From Scytonema tolypothrichoides VB-61278 (GTDB lineage: Bacteria > Cyanobacteriota > Cyanobacteriia > Cyanobacteriales > Nostocaceae), in contig NZ_JXCA02000001.1 of the NCBI RefSeq assembly GCF_000828085.3, positions 1,304,828 to 1,341,082 on the forward strand: DNA of 36,255 nt. The letters are read 5' to 3'. Below the pieces are notes generated by a model. It did no database searches. It had not been told where the DNA came from and worked only from the letters and a program-made list of their open reading frames with translations. The translations under genes were made by a program, and so were the position numbers. Numbering within the stretch: the first letter of the stretch is position 1; each line of letters begins with the position of its first letter. This document shows positions 23,887-32,194 of the stretch, piece after piece.

Positions 23887-25215
23887 ATGAACAACCCACC
23901 CCACATTCAAGAAGGTAAGAACGCACTTCAGGAGCGAAGCTTGCTGATGCTGCTCACCCAGTTTATTCCACTTTCCCTGTCCGATGTGGCTATGACCCTC
24001 GGCGATCCGCTTCAGAGCGCTGCACTCAGTCGCCTTGCATTCCCGCAGGAGACGTTAGCAGGAGTAGGAATTGTCAAAGCGGTTGCTGTATTTCTGGAAA
24101 GCCCAATTATTATGATTCTTCATGCCTCAACGGCGCTTGGGAGCTATGCCGTGTCTCGGCGTGCGCTTTGGCAGTTTACGGTATTTGCGGGACTCTGTCT
24201 AAGTGGTATCTTTTTTATATTTACATGGGAGCCTTTATATCACTGGCTTCTTCTTGACGTATTTGGAGTCAGCCCTTTCATCGCCACACGAGGCAGAACT
24301 CCTTTTCTTTTGATGTTTCTTTGGCCGTTCGTCATTGCTTGGCGACGGTTTTTTCAAGGACTGCTTATCCGTGCTAAAAAAAGCGCTCCCGTAGGATTGG
24401 CAAGTGTTGCACGATTTATTTGGGTCATTGTAGCGCTGTCAGTGGGAGTGAGTCTCAAATGTGATGGGGCACTCCTTGCAGGTGTCACTTTGATGGGAGC
24501 AATACTCATTGAAGCCGTACTGGTTACATGGTTTTGTTCGCGTCTCGGCATTACCTCTATTCTTGACCAGCAGATACATTATGAGACTAAAAAGCTTCCT
24601 AAAACCTTTCGAGGTGTCACATCTTACTATCTTCCTCTTGCCTCAACAATGCTTCTTCTCTGGGGTGCAAGGGCGATACTCTTGAGTCTTGTTGCTCGGT
24701 CGTTCGATGGAAGTCTTGCACTCGCTGTGTGGCCGGCTGCTTGGGGATTGGTTCTTTCTATTGCGAATGGCACACGAATGATTCAACAAGTGGTGATTTC
24801 TTCATATGAAGAGACTTCAAAGCGGACACTTATTACCTTTGTAATTATTGTCGGTTTGGGTTTTACCTCGATACCGTTTTTTCTGGGGTTTACGGACAAA
24901 GGATTCTCACTTCTTCGTCAGTTTTTCGGAGATAATCCAACTCTTGTGGAAGCAGCACGTCCGGTTGTACAAATTCTCTCGTGCTTCCCCTTTCTCCTGG
25001 CGCTCCAAAATACTTTCCAAGGACTTCTTATTCACTGGGCAAAGAACTGGTTCATTAATCTTGCAACACTCATTGCCGCATCTTTCACCTTGATAGTATG
25101 TGGAAGTCTCATTTTCGCTGGACATAGCGGAGCTACTTCAGCAGCCTATGGAATGATTGCGGGAATTATAGGTGAAATTTTGGTGCTTCTTTTCGCACTT
25201 CAACATAGAAAGTGA
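23887..25215 (+). CDS. MATE-like multi-pass membrane exporter
   Basis: A 442-aa polytopic protein with roughly 12 hydrophobic segments and a 25-residue polar N-terminus. The general pattern suits the MATE/MOP superfamily: QFIPLSLSDVAMTLGDPLQS, then ALGSYAVSRRALWQFTVF, PFVIAWRRFFQGLLIRA, and the second-half counterpart FLLALQNTFQGLLIHWAKNW. The repeated RFFQGLL / TFQGLL motifs indicate two pseudo-symmetric halves. It starts 29 bp after the SbnA-like gene and is probably co-transcribed with it. Substrate unknown; export of the product of the upstream enzyme is an inference from adjacency. Codon use is again unlike the neighbours. Confidence 0.75.
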   Translation: MNNPPHIQEGKNALQERSLLMLLTQFIPLSLSDVAMTLGDPLQSAALSRLAFPQETLAGVGIVKAVAVFLESPIIMILHASTALGSYAVSRRALWQFTVFAGLCLSGIFFIFTWEPLYHWLLLDVFGVSPFIATRGRTPFLLMFLWPFVIAWRRFFQGLLIRAKKSAPVGLASVARFIWVIVALSVGVSLKCDGALLAGVTLMGAILIEAVLVTWFCSRLGITSILDQQIHYETKKLPKTFRGVTSYYLPLASTMLLLWGARAILLSLVARSFDGSLALAVWPAAWGLVLSIANGTRMIQQVVISSYEETSKRTLITFVIIVGLGFTSIPFFLGFTDKGFSLLRQFFGDNPTLVEAARPVVQILSCFPFLLALQNTFQGLLIHWAKNWFINLATLIAASFTLIVCGSLIFAGHSGATSAAYGMIAGIIGEILVLLFALQHRK

Positions 25216-25296
25216 TTATTATTCTTTGAAATGTGAGATTTTATTTTTTGCAAGTCCGTGACTGCAAATGAACGTTATGTGAAGCATCGCTGTCCA

Positions 25297-25332
25297 TCCC
25301 CATCTTACCTTCGATTCAGGATGGGGACTTTT
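25297..25332 (+). terminator. Probable intrinsic terminator after the exporter gene
   Basis: TCCCCATC (25297-25304) pairs with GATGGGGA (25320-25327), 15-nt loop, followed by CTTTT. It fits the end of the PLP-enzyme/exporter transcript. Confidence 0.6.
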
Positions 25333-25416
25333 GCGAATTCGTTAAAAAATTTTTAAAAATCGCAATTGCTATAAATTTAGCTAATTTTTAGAAAAATCTG
25401 CTTCAACAGTATAAAA

Positions 25417-25433
25417 TTTCATCCGAATTTCAT
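25417..25433 (+). promoter_or_regulatory. TTTCAT-N5-TTTCAT direct repeat upstream of the response regulator
   Basis: TTTCAT at 25417-25422 and 25428-25433, same pitch and orientation as the sites at 21687 and 22329. It lies 221 bp before the regulator start, consistent with autoregulation. Confidence 0.65.
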
Positions 25434-25653
25434 TCTAGTTTGTCAAGCTATTAAACAGTAGTGTCATTTCAGTTACTTCTGGAACTCTGCTGACTCTTAA
25501 AATAAACAACGTAAAAAACAGCAGTAACGACTGCTAACAATAAGTTATGCAAAATTTCCGCTTTTATCGTTGGCATTAATAGAGAGCTATCTATTGGTGT
25601 AGCTACGCTTAAAGTTTATTGATGAACAAACTTCAAAGGTATATCTGCTCGTT

Positions 25654-26355
25654 ATGAAAGTTCTGCTAGTTGAAGATGAGCCAGATTTAGGCGCATCGAT
25701 TCAACGAAAATTGAGCAAAGAAAAATATATTGTTGACTGGATTTTAGATGGCACAGAAGCTTGGAGTTGCTTGGAAGACCAATGGACGCAATATACACTG
25801 GCAATCTTTGATTGGTTACTCCCAGGAATATCGGGTTTAGAACTGTGCAAGCGATTACGGCTTCGTGGTAACCCTTTACCCGTGCTGATACTTACAGCTA
25901 AAGACAGTATGGCAGATAAAGTGGCTGGACTGGATGCAGGGGCGGATGATTATCTGGTCAAGCCGTTTGGGATGGCGGAACTGCTGGCGCGGTTGCGTGC
26001 TTTGCAAAGGCGATCGCCCCAGTTTCAACCTCAGCAACTTCAAGTTGGTAGTTTTATTTTAGATTACGGTAGTGGTACGGCTTGTTATCAACACCCTAAT
26101 GGTAATAGTCAGGTCATTTCTTTAACAAAGAAAGAATTTCATCTGTTGGAATACTTCATGAAACATCCCAACCAAATTCTTAGCCGCGAACAAATTTTGA
26201 GCCATCTTTATACGTTGAATGCGGAACGTGTTAGTAATGTGGTGGCAGCTCAAATCCGACTGTTGCGACGTAAATTGTCAGAATATGGTTGTGATGGTTT
26301 TATCGAAACCGTCCCAAGTATGGGCTATCGTTTCAATTCCAGCAATGCAAATTAG
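25654..26355 (+). CDS. rppA: OmpR-family response regulator, RppA/NrsR-type
   Basis: A 233-aa protein. The receiver domain (1-120) has acidic residues near the N-terminus (VEDEPD), phospho-acceptor D53 in IFDWLLPG, T81-A in LILTAKDS and K103 in LVKPFG. A winged-helix DNA-binding domain follows (~130-230; SLTKKEFHLLEYFMKHPNQI ... ETVPSMGYRF). Sequence style and gene order match the cyanobacterial RppA/NrsR regulators paired with RppB/NrsS kinases, which in Synechocystis respond to nickel or redox signals. The stop overlaps the kinase start by 11 nt, so the two are translationally coupled. It is the likely binder of the TTTCAT direct repeats. The metal role here is inference. Confidence 0.85.
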   Translation: MKVLLVEDEPDLGASIQRKLSKEKYIVDWILDGTEAWSCLEDQWTQYTLAIFDWLLPGISGLELCKRLRLRGNPLPVLILTAKDSMADKVAGLDAGADDYLVKPFGMAELLARLRALQRRSPQFQPQQLQVGSFILDYGSGTACYQHPNGNSQVISLTKKEFHLLEYFMKHPNQILSREQILSHLYTLNAERVSNVVAAQIRLLRRKLSEYGCDGFIETVPSMGYRFNSSNAN

Positions 26356-27730
26356 ACTGTTTCGTCAGACTCGCACCTGGCTTGCTCTCTGGTATGCAGT
26401 AGTTATGGGTCTGATTTTGACTGTATGCGGTTTCGTCGTGTATGAGATCATCATTGACGCTTACTTAGTTTCCATCAACCAAGAACTAGAGTCTGTCTCA
26501 GGCACACTGCACGATGTTATTGAACCGACTTTGAAAAAACCTGGTCGTATGGAGCCAGTTTTTCAACAGATTCTACCAAATATTTGTCTAGTTGAGTCTA
26601 GCTGCTCTACTGAAAAAATCTTTGGGCAAAGCCAACACACACTTCCTGAACACGGTATTTTTAGTTCCGTATACAAAAATAAGCAGTATTACATCCGTTT
26701 TGTCAATACTTCAGAACAGTTAATTGCTGTGGCTGGTTTCCAACCTCACGAATTACCAGCGATTGTGCAAACAAAAGTGTGGCAAACACTCAAAGACCCA
26801 CAAGGCAATCGTTATAATCAAAAGTCTCTGCCGTTGCATACTCAAGATAATCAAATTTGGGGTTATATACAGGTGGGGCGTAGTCTCAAAGAGCTTGATA
26901 ATCGTCTCGCTTCTTTAAAATTGGTTTTAGCGCTGGGATTGCCCATTACAGTACTCCTCGTTGGTGGTTCTAGTTGGTGGCTAGCGGGGTTGGCGATGCG
27001 ACCAATTCACACGTCATACAAACAAATGCAACAGTTTACGTCTGATGCTTCTCATGAGTTGCGTACCCCTTTAGCAGCAATTAATGCAACAGTAGAAACT
27101 ATACTTGATACGGAACATCTCTCTGAACAAGAAGCACGAGATACCCTGGCATCTATTCAACGTCAAAATTACCGACTCGCTGAACTGGTTAGTGATTTAT
27201 TGCTACTGTCTCGATTGGATCAGCAAACGCTGGCGACACAATGGGTACCTTGCTGTCTCAACGTTTTAATTAATGACCTTATAGAAGAGTTTTCCGCATT
27301 AGCGAGTACAGCTTCTTTGAAATTAACATCTTCGGTGTTATGTCACCAGCGGTTGTATGTGATGGGAGATGAAGACCAACTTTTACGCCTGCTTTCTAAT
27401 TTGATTGCTAATGCCATTAAATACACCACAGCAGGCGGTTATGTAAATGTCATTCTCAAATGCAACAACGGTTATGCTGTGATTGAAGTTCAAGATACGG
27501 GGATTGGGATTGCACCTGGTGAGCAAAAGCGGATTTTTAATCGCTTTTATCGTGTGAATAGCGATCGCTCGCGTACCACTGGTGGATCAGGATTAGGACT
27601 GGCGATCGCGACTTCTATTGTTCAAGCACATGCAGGTAGCCTCCATGTGCAAAGCGAAGTTGGTAAAGGTAGCACCTTCATCGTTCAATTGCCTTTAACA
27701 GTTACTGTGTTATCAAACCCAAACCCATGA
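26345..27730 (+). CDS. rppB: Sensor histidine kinase, RppB/NrsS-type
   Basis: The start is taken at ATG 26345 (MQIRLFRQTRTWLALWYAVV), overlapping the regulator gene by 11 nt; the frame is open further upstream only inside that gene. The product is 461 aa. TM1 is ~13-37, and a periplasmic sensor part of ~155 residues carries a cysteine pair (CLVESSC, C81/C87) that could bind metal or react to redox state. TM2 is ~193-216. The HisKA box is SDASHELRTPLAA with H237. The ATPase part has NLIANAIKYT (N box), DTGIGI (G1) and GGSGLGLAI (G2). All catalytic boxes are intact. It presumably phosphorylates the adjacent regulator. Confidence 0.87.
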   Translation: MQIRLFRQTRTWLALWYAVVMGLILTVCGFVVYEIIIDAYLVSINQELESVSGTLHDVIEPTLKKPGRMEPVFQQILPNICLVESSCSTEKIFGQSQHTLPEHGIFSSVYKNKQYYIRFVNTSEQLIAVAGFQPHELPAIVQTKVWQTLKDPQGNRYNQKSLPLHTQDNQIWGYIQVGRSLKELDNRLASLKLVLALGLPITVLLVGGSSWWLAGLAMRPIHTSYKQMQQFTSDASHELRTPLAAINATVETILDTEHLSEQEARDTLASIQRQNYRLAELVSDLLLLSRLDQQTLATQWVPCCLNVLINDLIEEFSALASTASLKLTSSVLCHQRLYVMGDEDQLLRLLSNLIANAIKYTTAGGYVNVILKCNNGYAVIEVQDTGIGIAPGEQKRIFNRFYRVNSDRSRTTGGSGLGLAIATSIVQAHAGSLHVQSEVGKGSTFIVQLPLTVTVLSNPNP

Positions 27731-27851
27731 AAGTCTGCTTATAATGCTACAGGTCAGGGCGGTCAAGGCATAGCTGTCAAAATATGCCCCCTATCCCCTT
27801 ATCTATTAAAGTTATTATTAGCAATGCTTTTATAATTATGCCCTTAACTTA

Positions 27852-28037
27852 ATGCAAACCTTTACCCTTTTCCGCAGTTTAAAAAACCCTGTATTTGCTA
27901 GACTTTACTCAGCTCAAACCATAAGTCTGTTAGGTGATGCCCTGACCTGGGTTGGTCTAGCCTTGCTTGCCTTTGAATTAGCTGGCGAAAAATCTGCCGT
28001 TGTGCTTTCGAGTGCGTTGACGTTGCGTGTTACGGCC
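27852..28037 (+). pseudogene. Truncated major facilitator superfamily transporter (N-terminal 62 codons)
   Basis: The first 62 codons, MQTFTLFRSLKNPVFARLYS ... GDALTWVGLALLAFELAG ... LTLRVTA, look like the first two segments of an MFS permease. Homology then stops abruptly; the frame runs on to 28286 through unrelated sequence antisense to phoD. A short AT-rich tract with tttgacttttgacttttg repeats marks the break at about 28040-28080. The position, 121 bp after the RppA/B pair, recalls metal-export permeases linked to NrsRS-type systems. The remnant cannot function as a transporter. Confidence 0.7.
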
Positions 28038-28097
28038 AGACTACTGACATTGCCACCAATAAATTGTTCTTTGACTTTTGACTTTTGCCTAGCAGCA

Positions 28098-29672
28098 CTA
28101 CACTTGTTCAGCACCAGCTCGCCCGTTTGGAACCACAAACGAAGCGAGAGTACTGATACTTGCATTCGGTTCACGAATCGTGGAAACAATGCGGTAGTCA
28201 CTTTGCCAAGTATTTTGTGTCAGATGACAACGCACATAGCCCCGGTTTTTGCCGTCGAAAAATTTCGTATGAGGATTGGCGCTTAAAGCTGCTACAGTTG
28301 GGGGAATAAAAGCTTCAGGAAAATCGGAGGAAATGGAGGTACCTACGAACTCAGTAGCGACAGTGGGGGAATTTGGATTGTTGAAATCCGTTTTTAAGTC
28401 GTGTACCCAACTTGAATGAATGTCACCAGTAATGACAACTGGATTATTGGGTTGCTGTTGTTGTAGAAATTTCAAAAAACGATCGCGTGCAGCCACATAA
28501 CCATCCCACTGATCCAAATTAAAAACTTCTTGCCCTGGACGCACATCAAAGTTATATTGTGCCATCATAGTTTGCTGAGCAATAACATTCCAACGAGCTT
28601 GGGACTTGCTCAAACCTCGAAATAGCCACTGTTCTTGCTTTGTGCCAGTCATCGTCGCATTTGGATCAAAAGCTTCAGAACAACGAGGTTTTAAGCCGTC
28701 ATCGCAAGGTTGATCGCTGCGGTACTGACGGGTATCTAACACGTTAAACTCAGCAATGTCCCCGAAAGTAAAACGTCGATACAGCTGTAGATAGGAACCA
28801 CGAGGCAGCGAGAACCGACGTAAGGGCATATGTTCGTAGTAAGCTTGGTAAGCGTTAGCACGACGTGTGACAAACTCCTGTTGACTTTGATTTTCTTCTG
28901 GAATGAAGCTGGCGTAGTTATTTTCTACTTCATGATCGTCCCAAGTAACTATCCAAGGAAAAGCAGCATGAGCTGCTTGCAAGTTAGGATCAGTTTTGTA
29001 AAGAGCATGACGGTTTCGGTAATCAGCAAGAGTGACGATTTCAGGACTATTATGTTGACGTGGACCTCCTGGTTGTGGTCCATACTCATAAATATAGTCG
29101 CCCAAGTGAACGACCAAATCTAGCTCTTCTTTCGCCAAGCCCTGGTAAGCTGTGTAGTAACCATTTTGCCAATCCTGACAGTTGACAAAGCCAAAGCTAA
29201 ACTGACCAACACGGGTGTCGCGTGCTGGTGCTGTACGAGTGCGTCCGATGCTGCTAACTTCATTCCCTGCTTTGAACTGATACCAATACCAACGATCAGG
29301 TTGCAACCCACCGACTTCTACATGGACAGAGTGTGCAAATTCGGGGGTGGCGATCGCCGTACCCCGTCGCACAACATTTCTCATGTTCTCATCCAAAGCG
29401 ACTTGCCACTGTACAGGCACATTCACAGACGGCATTCCACCACCATTTAACGGTTCTGGGGCTAACCGCGTCCATAGCACAACATTATCTGGTAACGGTT
29501 CACCAGAAGCAATCCCGAGACTGAACGGATAAGCAGAAAAACTAGGCTGCGCAACAACTCTGTGAGTCCATTGACTGGCAATGACACTTGCACTTACACC
29601 AAGAGTACCAATGAGAAAGCGTCGTCGCTTGTGTTTAGTAGCTAGTAAGCGATCAAACTGAAAACGTTCCAT
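28098..29672 (-). CDS. phoD: Alkaline phosphatase D / phosphodiesterase PhoD, Tat-exported
   Basis: The start is taken at ATG 29670-29672 (MERFQFDRLLATKHKRRRFL), with AAGGA 7 nt upstream; the frame runs 88 codons further into heptamer repeats, which is not credible. The product is 524 aa. A Tat signal (KRRRFLIGTLGVSASVIAS) leads to export of the folded protein. The N-terminal fibronectin-like part (~45-140) is followed by the metallophosphatase core: FVNCQDWQNGYY, LVVHLGDYIYEYG, IVTWDDHEVENNYA, VITGDIHSSWVHDL. PhoD hydrolyses phosphomonoesters and diesters with Ca/Fe cofactors in the periplasm or outside, usually under phosphate limitation. No clear Pho box was found. Confidence 0.93.
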   Translation of the reverse strand: MERFQFDRLLATKHKRRRFLIGTLGVSASVIASQWTHRVVAQPSFSAYPFSLGIASGEPLPDNVVLWTRLAPEPLNGGGMPSVNVPVQWQVALDENMRNVVRRGTAIATPEFAHSVHVEVGGLQPDRWYWYQFKAGNEVSSIGRTRTAPARDTRVGQFSFGFVNCQDWQNGYYTAYQGLAKEELDLVVHLGDYIYEYGPQPGGPRQHNSPEIVTLADYRNRHALYKTDPNLQAAHAAFPWIVTWDDHEVENNYASFIPEENQSQQEFVTRRANAYQAYYEHMPLRRFSLPRGSYLQLYRRFTFGDIAEFNVLDTRQYRSDQPCDDGLKPRCSEAFDPNATMTGTKQEQWLFRGLSKSQARWNVIAQQTMMAQYNFDVRPGQEVFNLDQWDGYVAARDRFLKFLQQQQPNNPVVITGDIHSSWVHDLKTDFNNPNSPTVATEFVGTSISSDFPEAFIPPTVAALSANPHTKFFDGKNRGYVRCHLTQNTWQSDYRIVSTIREPNASISTLASFVVPNGRAGAEQV

Positions 29673-30304
29673 ATATATCCTTTTTAGAAATTGTTCAAAT
29701 AGAGGAGAAACTAAAAGCTGGATAAAAACGGACTCATTGCTAACTTGATTTAGTAGTCTCATTTGTGAGTCTGCTGATCTTGTTTGATAAGCAGATTGTT
29801 CCTGCCTGAAGTACAAGGCTGACGTCAAAAAGTCACACAAAAAGCCCTTTTTTACTTCCGGCTTCCGACTTCCGGCTTCCGACTTCCGGTTTCCGGCTTC
29901 CGACTTCCGACTTCCAACTTCCGACTTCTGTGGCAAGATTAACTTATCAACTGAGTATTAACTAGGTATTAAGAGCTTATTAATCTTGAGATAAGTGTCC
30001 AGTTCTTAAAGGTGACACCAGAAAGGTGCAAAAATCATTCGCCCCAAACGGGCGGGCACTCTATGCCATTGCGTGATTCACATTTACCCAAGTGCAACAC
30101 CGAAATTTGGACGAGGTGGGAGTATCAAGTTGCTATCGTAATCTCTCATTCATTCTCAACAATCATAGGGTTGCATTATCAGTCTTACGAAAATACAATA
30201 CTTTTAGACTTACTTGTTCGCAATAAGCATCTGCTTGGAGATACTCAGTATGGTGATTTTTAAATTGTCTCAAAAAAAATTTTAGAAAAAAGGGGTGAGG
30301 GGTA
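29673..30304. other. Gene-free region upstream of phoD
   Basis: About 630 bp without a supported gene; a possible 83-codon frame at 30012-30263 has no recognisable content. It contains the heptamer array at 29854-29930 and presumably the phoD promoter. Confidence 0.45.
29854..29930. repeat. Heptanucleotide tandem repeat (11 units)
   Basis: Eleven 7-bp units alternate mainly between acttccg and gcttccg. Short tandemly repeated heptamers of this kind are typical of heterocyst-forming cyanobacteria. Confidence 0.9.
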
Positions 30305-30394
30305 TTGCCCCTCAGTCAAAAGATGCTATACTGTGTTATGTAGATGCACCCTGATGATCTGGAGAGCTACCAAGTGGCTCTCTATTTTTTTTTA
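30305..30394 (+). ncRNA. Candidate small RNA, copy A (with promoter and terminator)
   Basis: A promoter-like pair, TTGCCC (30305-30310) and TATACT (30327-30332) with a 16-bp spacer, predicts a start near 30340. The 27-nt core at 30342-30368 (AGATGCACCCTGATGATCTG then GAGAGCT) is identical to copy B. The RNA would end in the stem GAGAGCTAC-caa-GTGGCTCTC followed by TATTTTTTTTT. Expected length is about 55 nt. No known family is recognised and no peptide is encoded. Confidence 0.6.
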
Positions 30395-30491
30395 TCCCCT
30401 TTTTGTGTGTGGTGTCCTCTGAAGAATTTCTGAAAAATAAATAAAAAAAAACAAATGAGGGGTCTAGCCAATCACCCCCATTATGTATTAG

Positions 30492-30555
30492 TATGATATA
30501 CAAAGATGCACCCTGATGATCTGGAGAGCTGCCCAAGTGGCTCTCTTTTTTATTT
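30492..30555 (+). ncRNA. Candidate small RNA, copy B
   Basis: A TATGAT -10 (30492-30497) precedes the same 27-nt core at 30504-30530, offset 162 bp from copy A. The terminator stem GAGAGC (30523-30528) / GCTCTC (30540-30545) is followed by a T-run. The -35 is weak. Its region just upstream (gaggggtctagccaatcac) also echoes copy A (gaggggtattgcccctcag). Confidence 0.6.
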
Positions 30556-30627
30556 CTTCAATAATTATTAGCTATAAATGGCTGCTACTTTGTCAAGAGT
30601 TGTCAAAACTCGGAGTAAAAGCAAAAG

Positions 30628-30638
30628 CCTGGTATAAT
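30628..30638 (+). promoter_or_regulatory. Probable argJ promoter (extended -10)
   Basis: TGGTATAAT at 30630-30638 is a good extended -10 element 76 bp before the argJ start; no convincing -35 is at 17 bp. Confidence 0.5.
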
Positions 30639-30713
30639 CACCATTGACAAGAACTCAGAATGCAGAACGCCACAAGCAAAAATCTGGCGCTGTGATCAAA
30701 CAGGGGGAAAACA

Positions 30714-31955
30714 ATGGCAGACTGGCAAGAAATCATTGGTGGTATCACAGCACCTAGAGGATATCGCGCAGCAGGAATGACAGCAGGGTTGAAACCTTCA
30801 GGATTGCCGGATTTGGCTTTGATAGTGTCAGATGTGGAGGCGATCGCCGCAGGTGTCTTCACCACCAGTCATGTCAAAGCTGCCTGTGTGGATTATTGCC
30901 GTCAAAGGTTGCAAGCTAAGCATAGCGCCCGTGCTATCCTTTGCAATGCTGGACAAGCCAATGCTGCAACTGGCCATCAAGGCTGGTTAGACGCGTTAGA
31001 ATCAGCAATGGCAGTCGCGCAAGCACTTAACATTCCCTCAGAATTGGTGCTACTCGCTTCCACGGGTGTGATTGGGCAACGCATTCGTATGGATGCACTT
31101 AAAGCAGGAATTCCTGAACTGGTTGCAGCACTTTCTGAAACAGGCTCAGATGCAGCAGCTAGTGCGATAATTACTACAGACTTGGTGACAAAATCAATTG
31201 CGTTGGAGACAACGATAGGCGATCGCCCAGTACGAATTGGAGGTATCGCCAAAGGTTCTGGGATGATTCATCCCAACATGGCAACCCTACTAGCATTTGT
31301 GACTTGTGATGCAGCCGTGTCTCCCACTCTCTGGCAACAAATGTTGAGTCGGGCGGCTGATAAAAGCTTCAATTCCATCACTGTTGATGGGGATACGAGT
31401 ACTAATGACAGTTTAATCGCTCTTGCCAACGGTCAATCGCGCACCCCAGCAATTACCGAAATGGGCGCAGAAGCAGAAAAATTAGAGGCGATGTTAACTG
31501 CAGTGTGTCAGCATTTGGCGAAGGCGATCGCCCGTGACGGTGAAGGCGCAACTTGTCTTATAGAAGTGCAAGTCACTGGGGCGCAGGATGAAGAAGCAGC
31601 CCGTCAAATAGCTAAAACCATCGCGGGTTCTTCTCTTGTCAAGTCTGCCATCTTTGGACGCGATCCCAACTGGGGACGTATCGCCGCCGCTGCTGGACGC
31701 GCAGGAGTTCCTTTTGAGCAAGAAAACCTGAAAATAAAGTTAGGAGATTTCTTGCTTATGGAGAATGGTCAACCATTACCATTTGATAAGAAAGCTGCAA
31801 GTGAATATTTGAAACAAGCAGCACAAGGTGCGTATCTCAAAGAAGATACTGTGTTAATTGCTGTTAGTGTTGGCAACGGTTCTAGTTCAGGTAAGGCTTG
31901 GGGCTGTGACTTGAGTTACGACTACGTGAAGATTAACGCGGAGTATACGACTTGA
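30714..31955 (+). CDS. argJ: Bifunctional glutamate N-acetyltransferase / amino-acid acetyltransferase ArgJ
   Basis: A 413-aa ornithine acetyltransferase. It transfers acetyl from N-acetylornithine to glutamate in the cyclic arginine pathway and may also use acetyl-CoA. It is made as a precursor that cleaves itself before the nucleophile threonine, T191, in KGSGMIHPNMATLLAF. Other family blocks are LCNAGQANAATG, LLASTGVIGQ, SFNSITVDGDTSTNDS, and SAIFGRDPNWGRIAAAAGRAG near the end of the beta part. CAGGGGG lies upstream of the ATG as a ribosome-binding site. The gene stands alone with its own promoter. Confidence 0.96.
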   Translation: MADWQEIIGGITAPRGYRAAGMTAGLKPSGLPDLALIVSDVEAIAAGVFTTSHVKAACVDYCRQRLQAKHSARAILCNAGQANAATGHQGWLDALESAMAVAQALNIPSELVLLASTGVIGQRIRMDALKAGIPELVAALSETGSDAAASAIITTDLVTKSIALETTIGDRPVRIGGIAKGSGMIHPNMATLLAFVTCDAAVSPTLWQQMLSRAADKSFNSITVDGDTSTNDSLIALANGQSRTPAITEMGAEAEKLEAMLTAVCQHLAKAIARDGEGATCLIEVQVTGAQDEEAARQIAKTIAGSSLVKSAIFGRDPNWGRIAAAAGRAGVPFEQENLKIKLGDFLLMENGQPLPFDKKAASEYLKQAAQGAYLKEDTVLIAVSVGNGSSSGKAWGCDLSYDYVKINAEYTT

Positions 31956-32058
31956 GAGATTAAACCGCAGAGGCGCAGAGAACACAGAGGAAAGATGCCT
32001 TTTTTGCTAGCTTTGTACTAAGTAGAACCACCAAATTAAACATAAAATGCGTGGTGTC

Positions 32059-32091
32059 AGAAACCCGGTTTCTTAAAGAAACCGGGTTTCT
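32059..32091. repeat. Perfect 33-bp palindrome
   Basis: AGAAACCCGGTTTCTT (32059-32074), one A, and AAGAAACCGGGTTTCT (32076-32091) are exact reverse complements. This gaaacccggtttc type of palindrome is a familiar cyanobacterial interspersed repeat; following argJ it may also end transcription. Confidence 0.8.
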
Positions 32092-32149
32092 AGATTTTAC
32101 GTTTTTTTATGTTGACGTACTTATCAACTCCTCTGGTACAACAAATTAT

Positions 32150-32177
32150 TTTTGAATTTTGAATTTTGAATTTTGAA
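32150..32177. repeat. TTTTGAA heptamer repeat, 4 units
   Basis: Four perfect TTTTGAA units end 17 bp before the next ATG. The same four-unit array occurs at 34765-34792 in front of another gene. Confidence 0.85.
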
Positions 32178-32194
32178 TTGTTAAGAGGTGGGAT

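Noticed and set aside
29673-29936. N-terminal extension of PhoD (88 codons) including KSEVGSRKSEAG repeats
   Set aside because: It is translated heptamer repeat DNA; a ribosome-binding site and Tat signal fix the start at 29672.
30012-30263. 83-codon plus-strand frame upstream of the twin sRNAs
   Set aside because: Non-ATG start, no ribosome-binding site, and composition unlike neighbouring proteins.
30336-30536. 66-codon minus-strand frame with the repeated peptide GSSPDHQGAS
   Set aside because: The repeat peptide is just the reverse of the twin sRNA core and terminator; no start signal.
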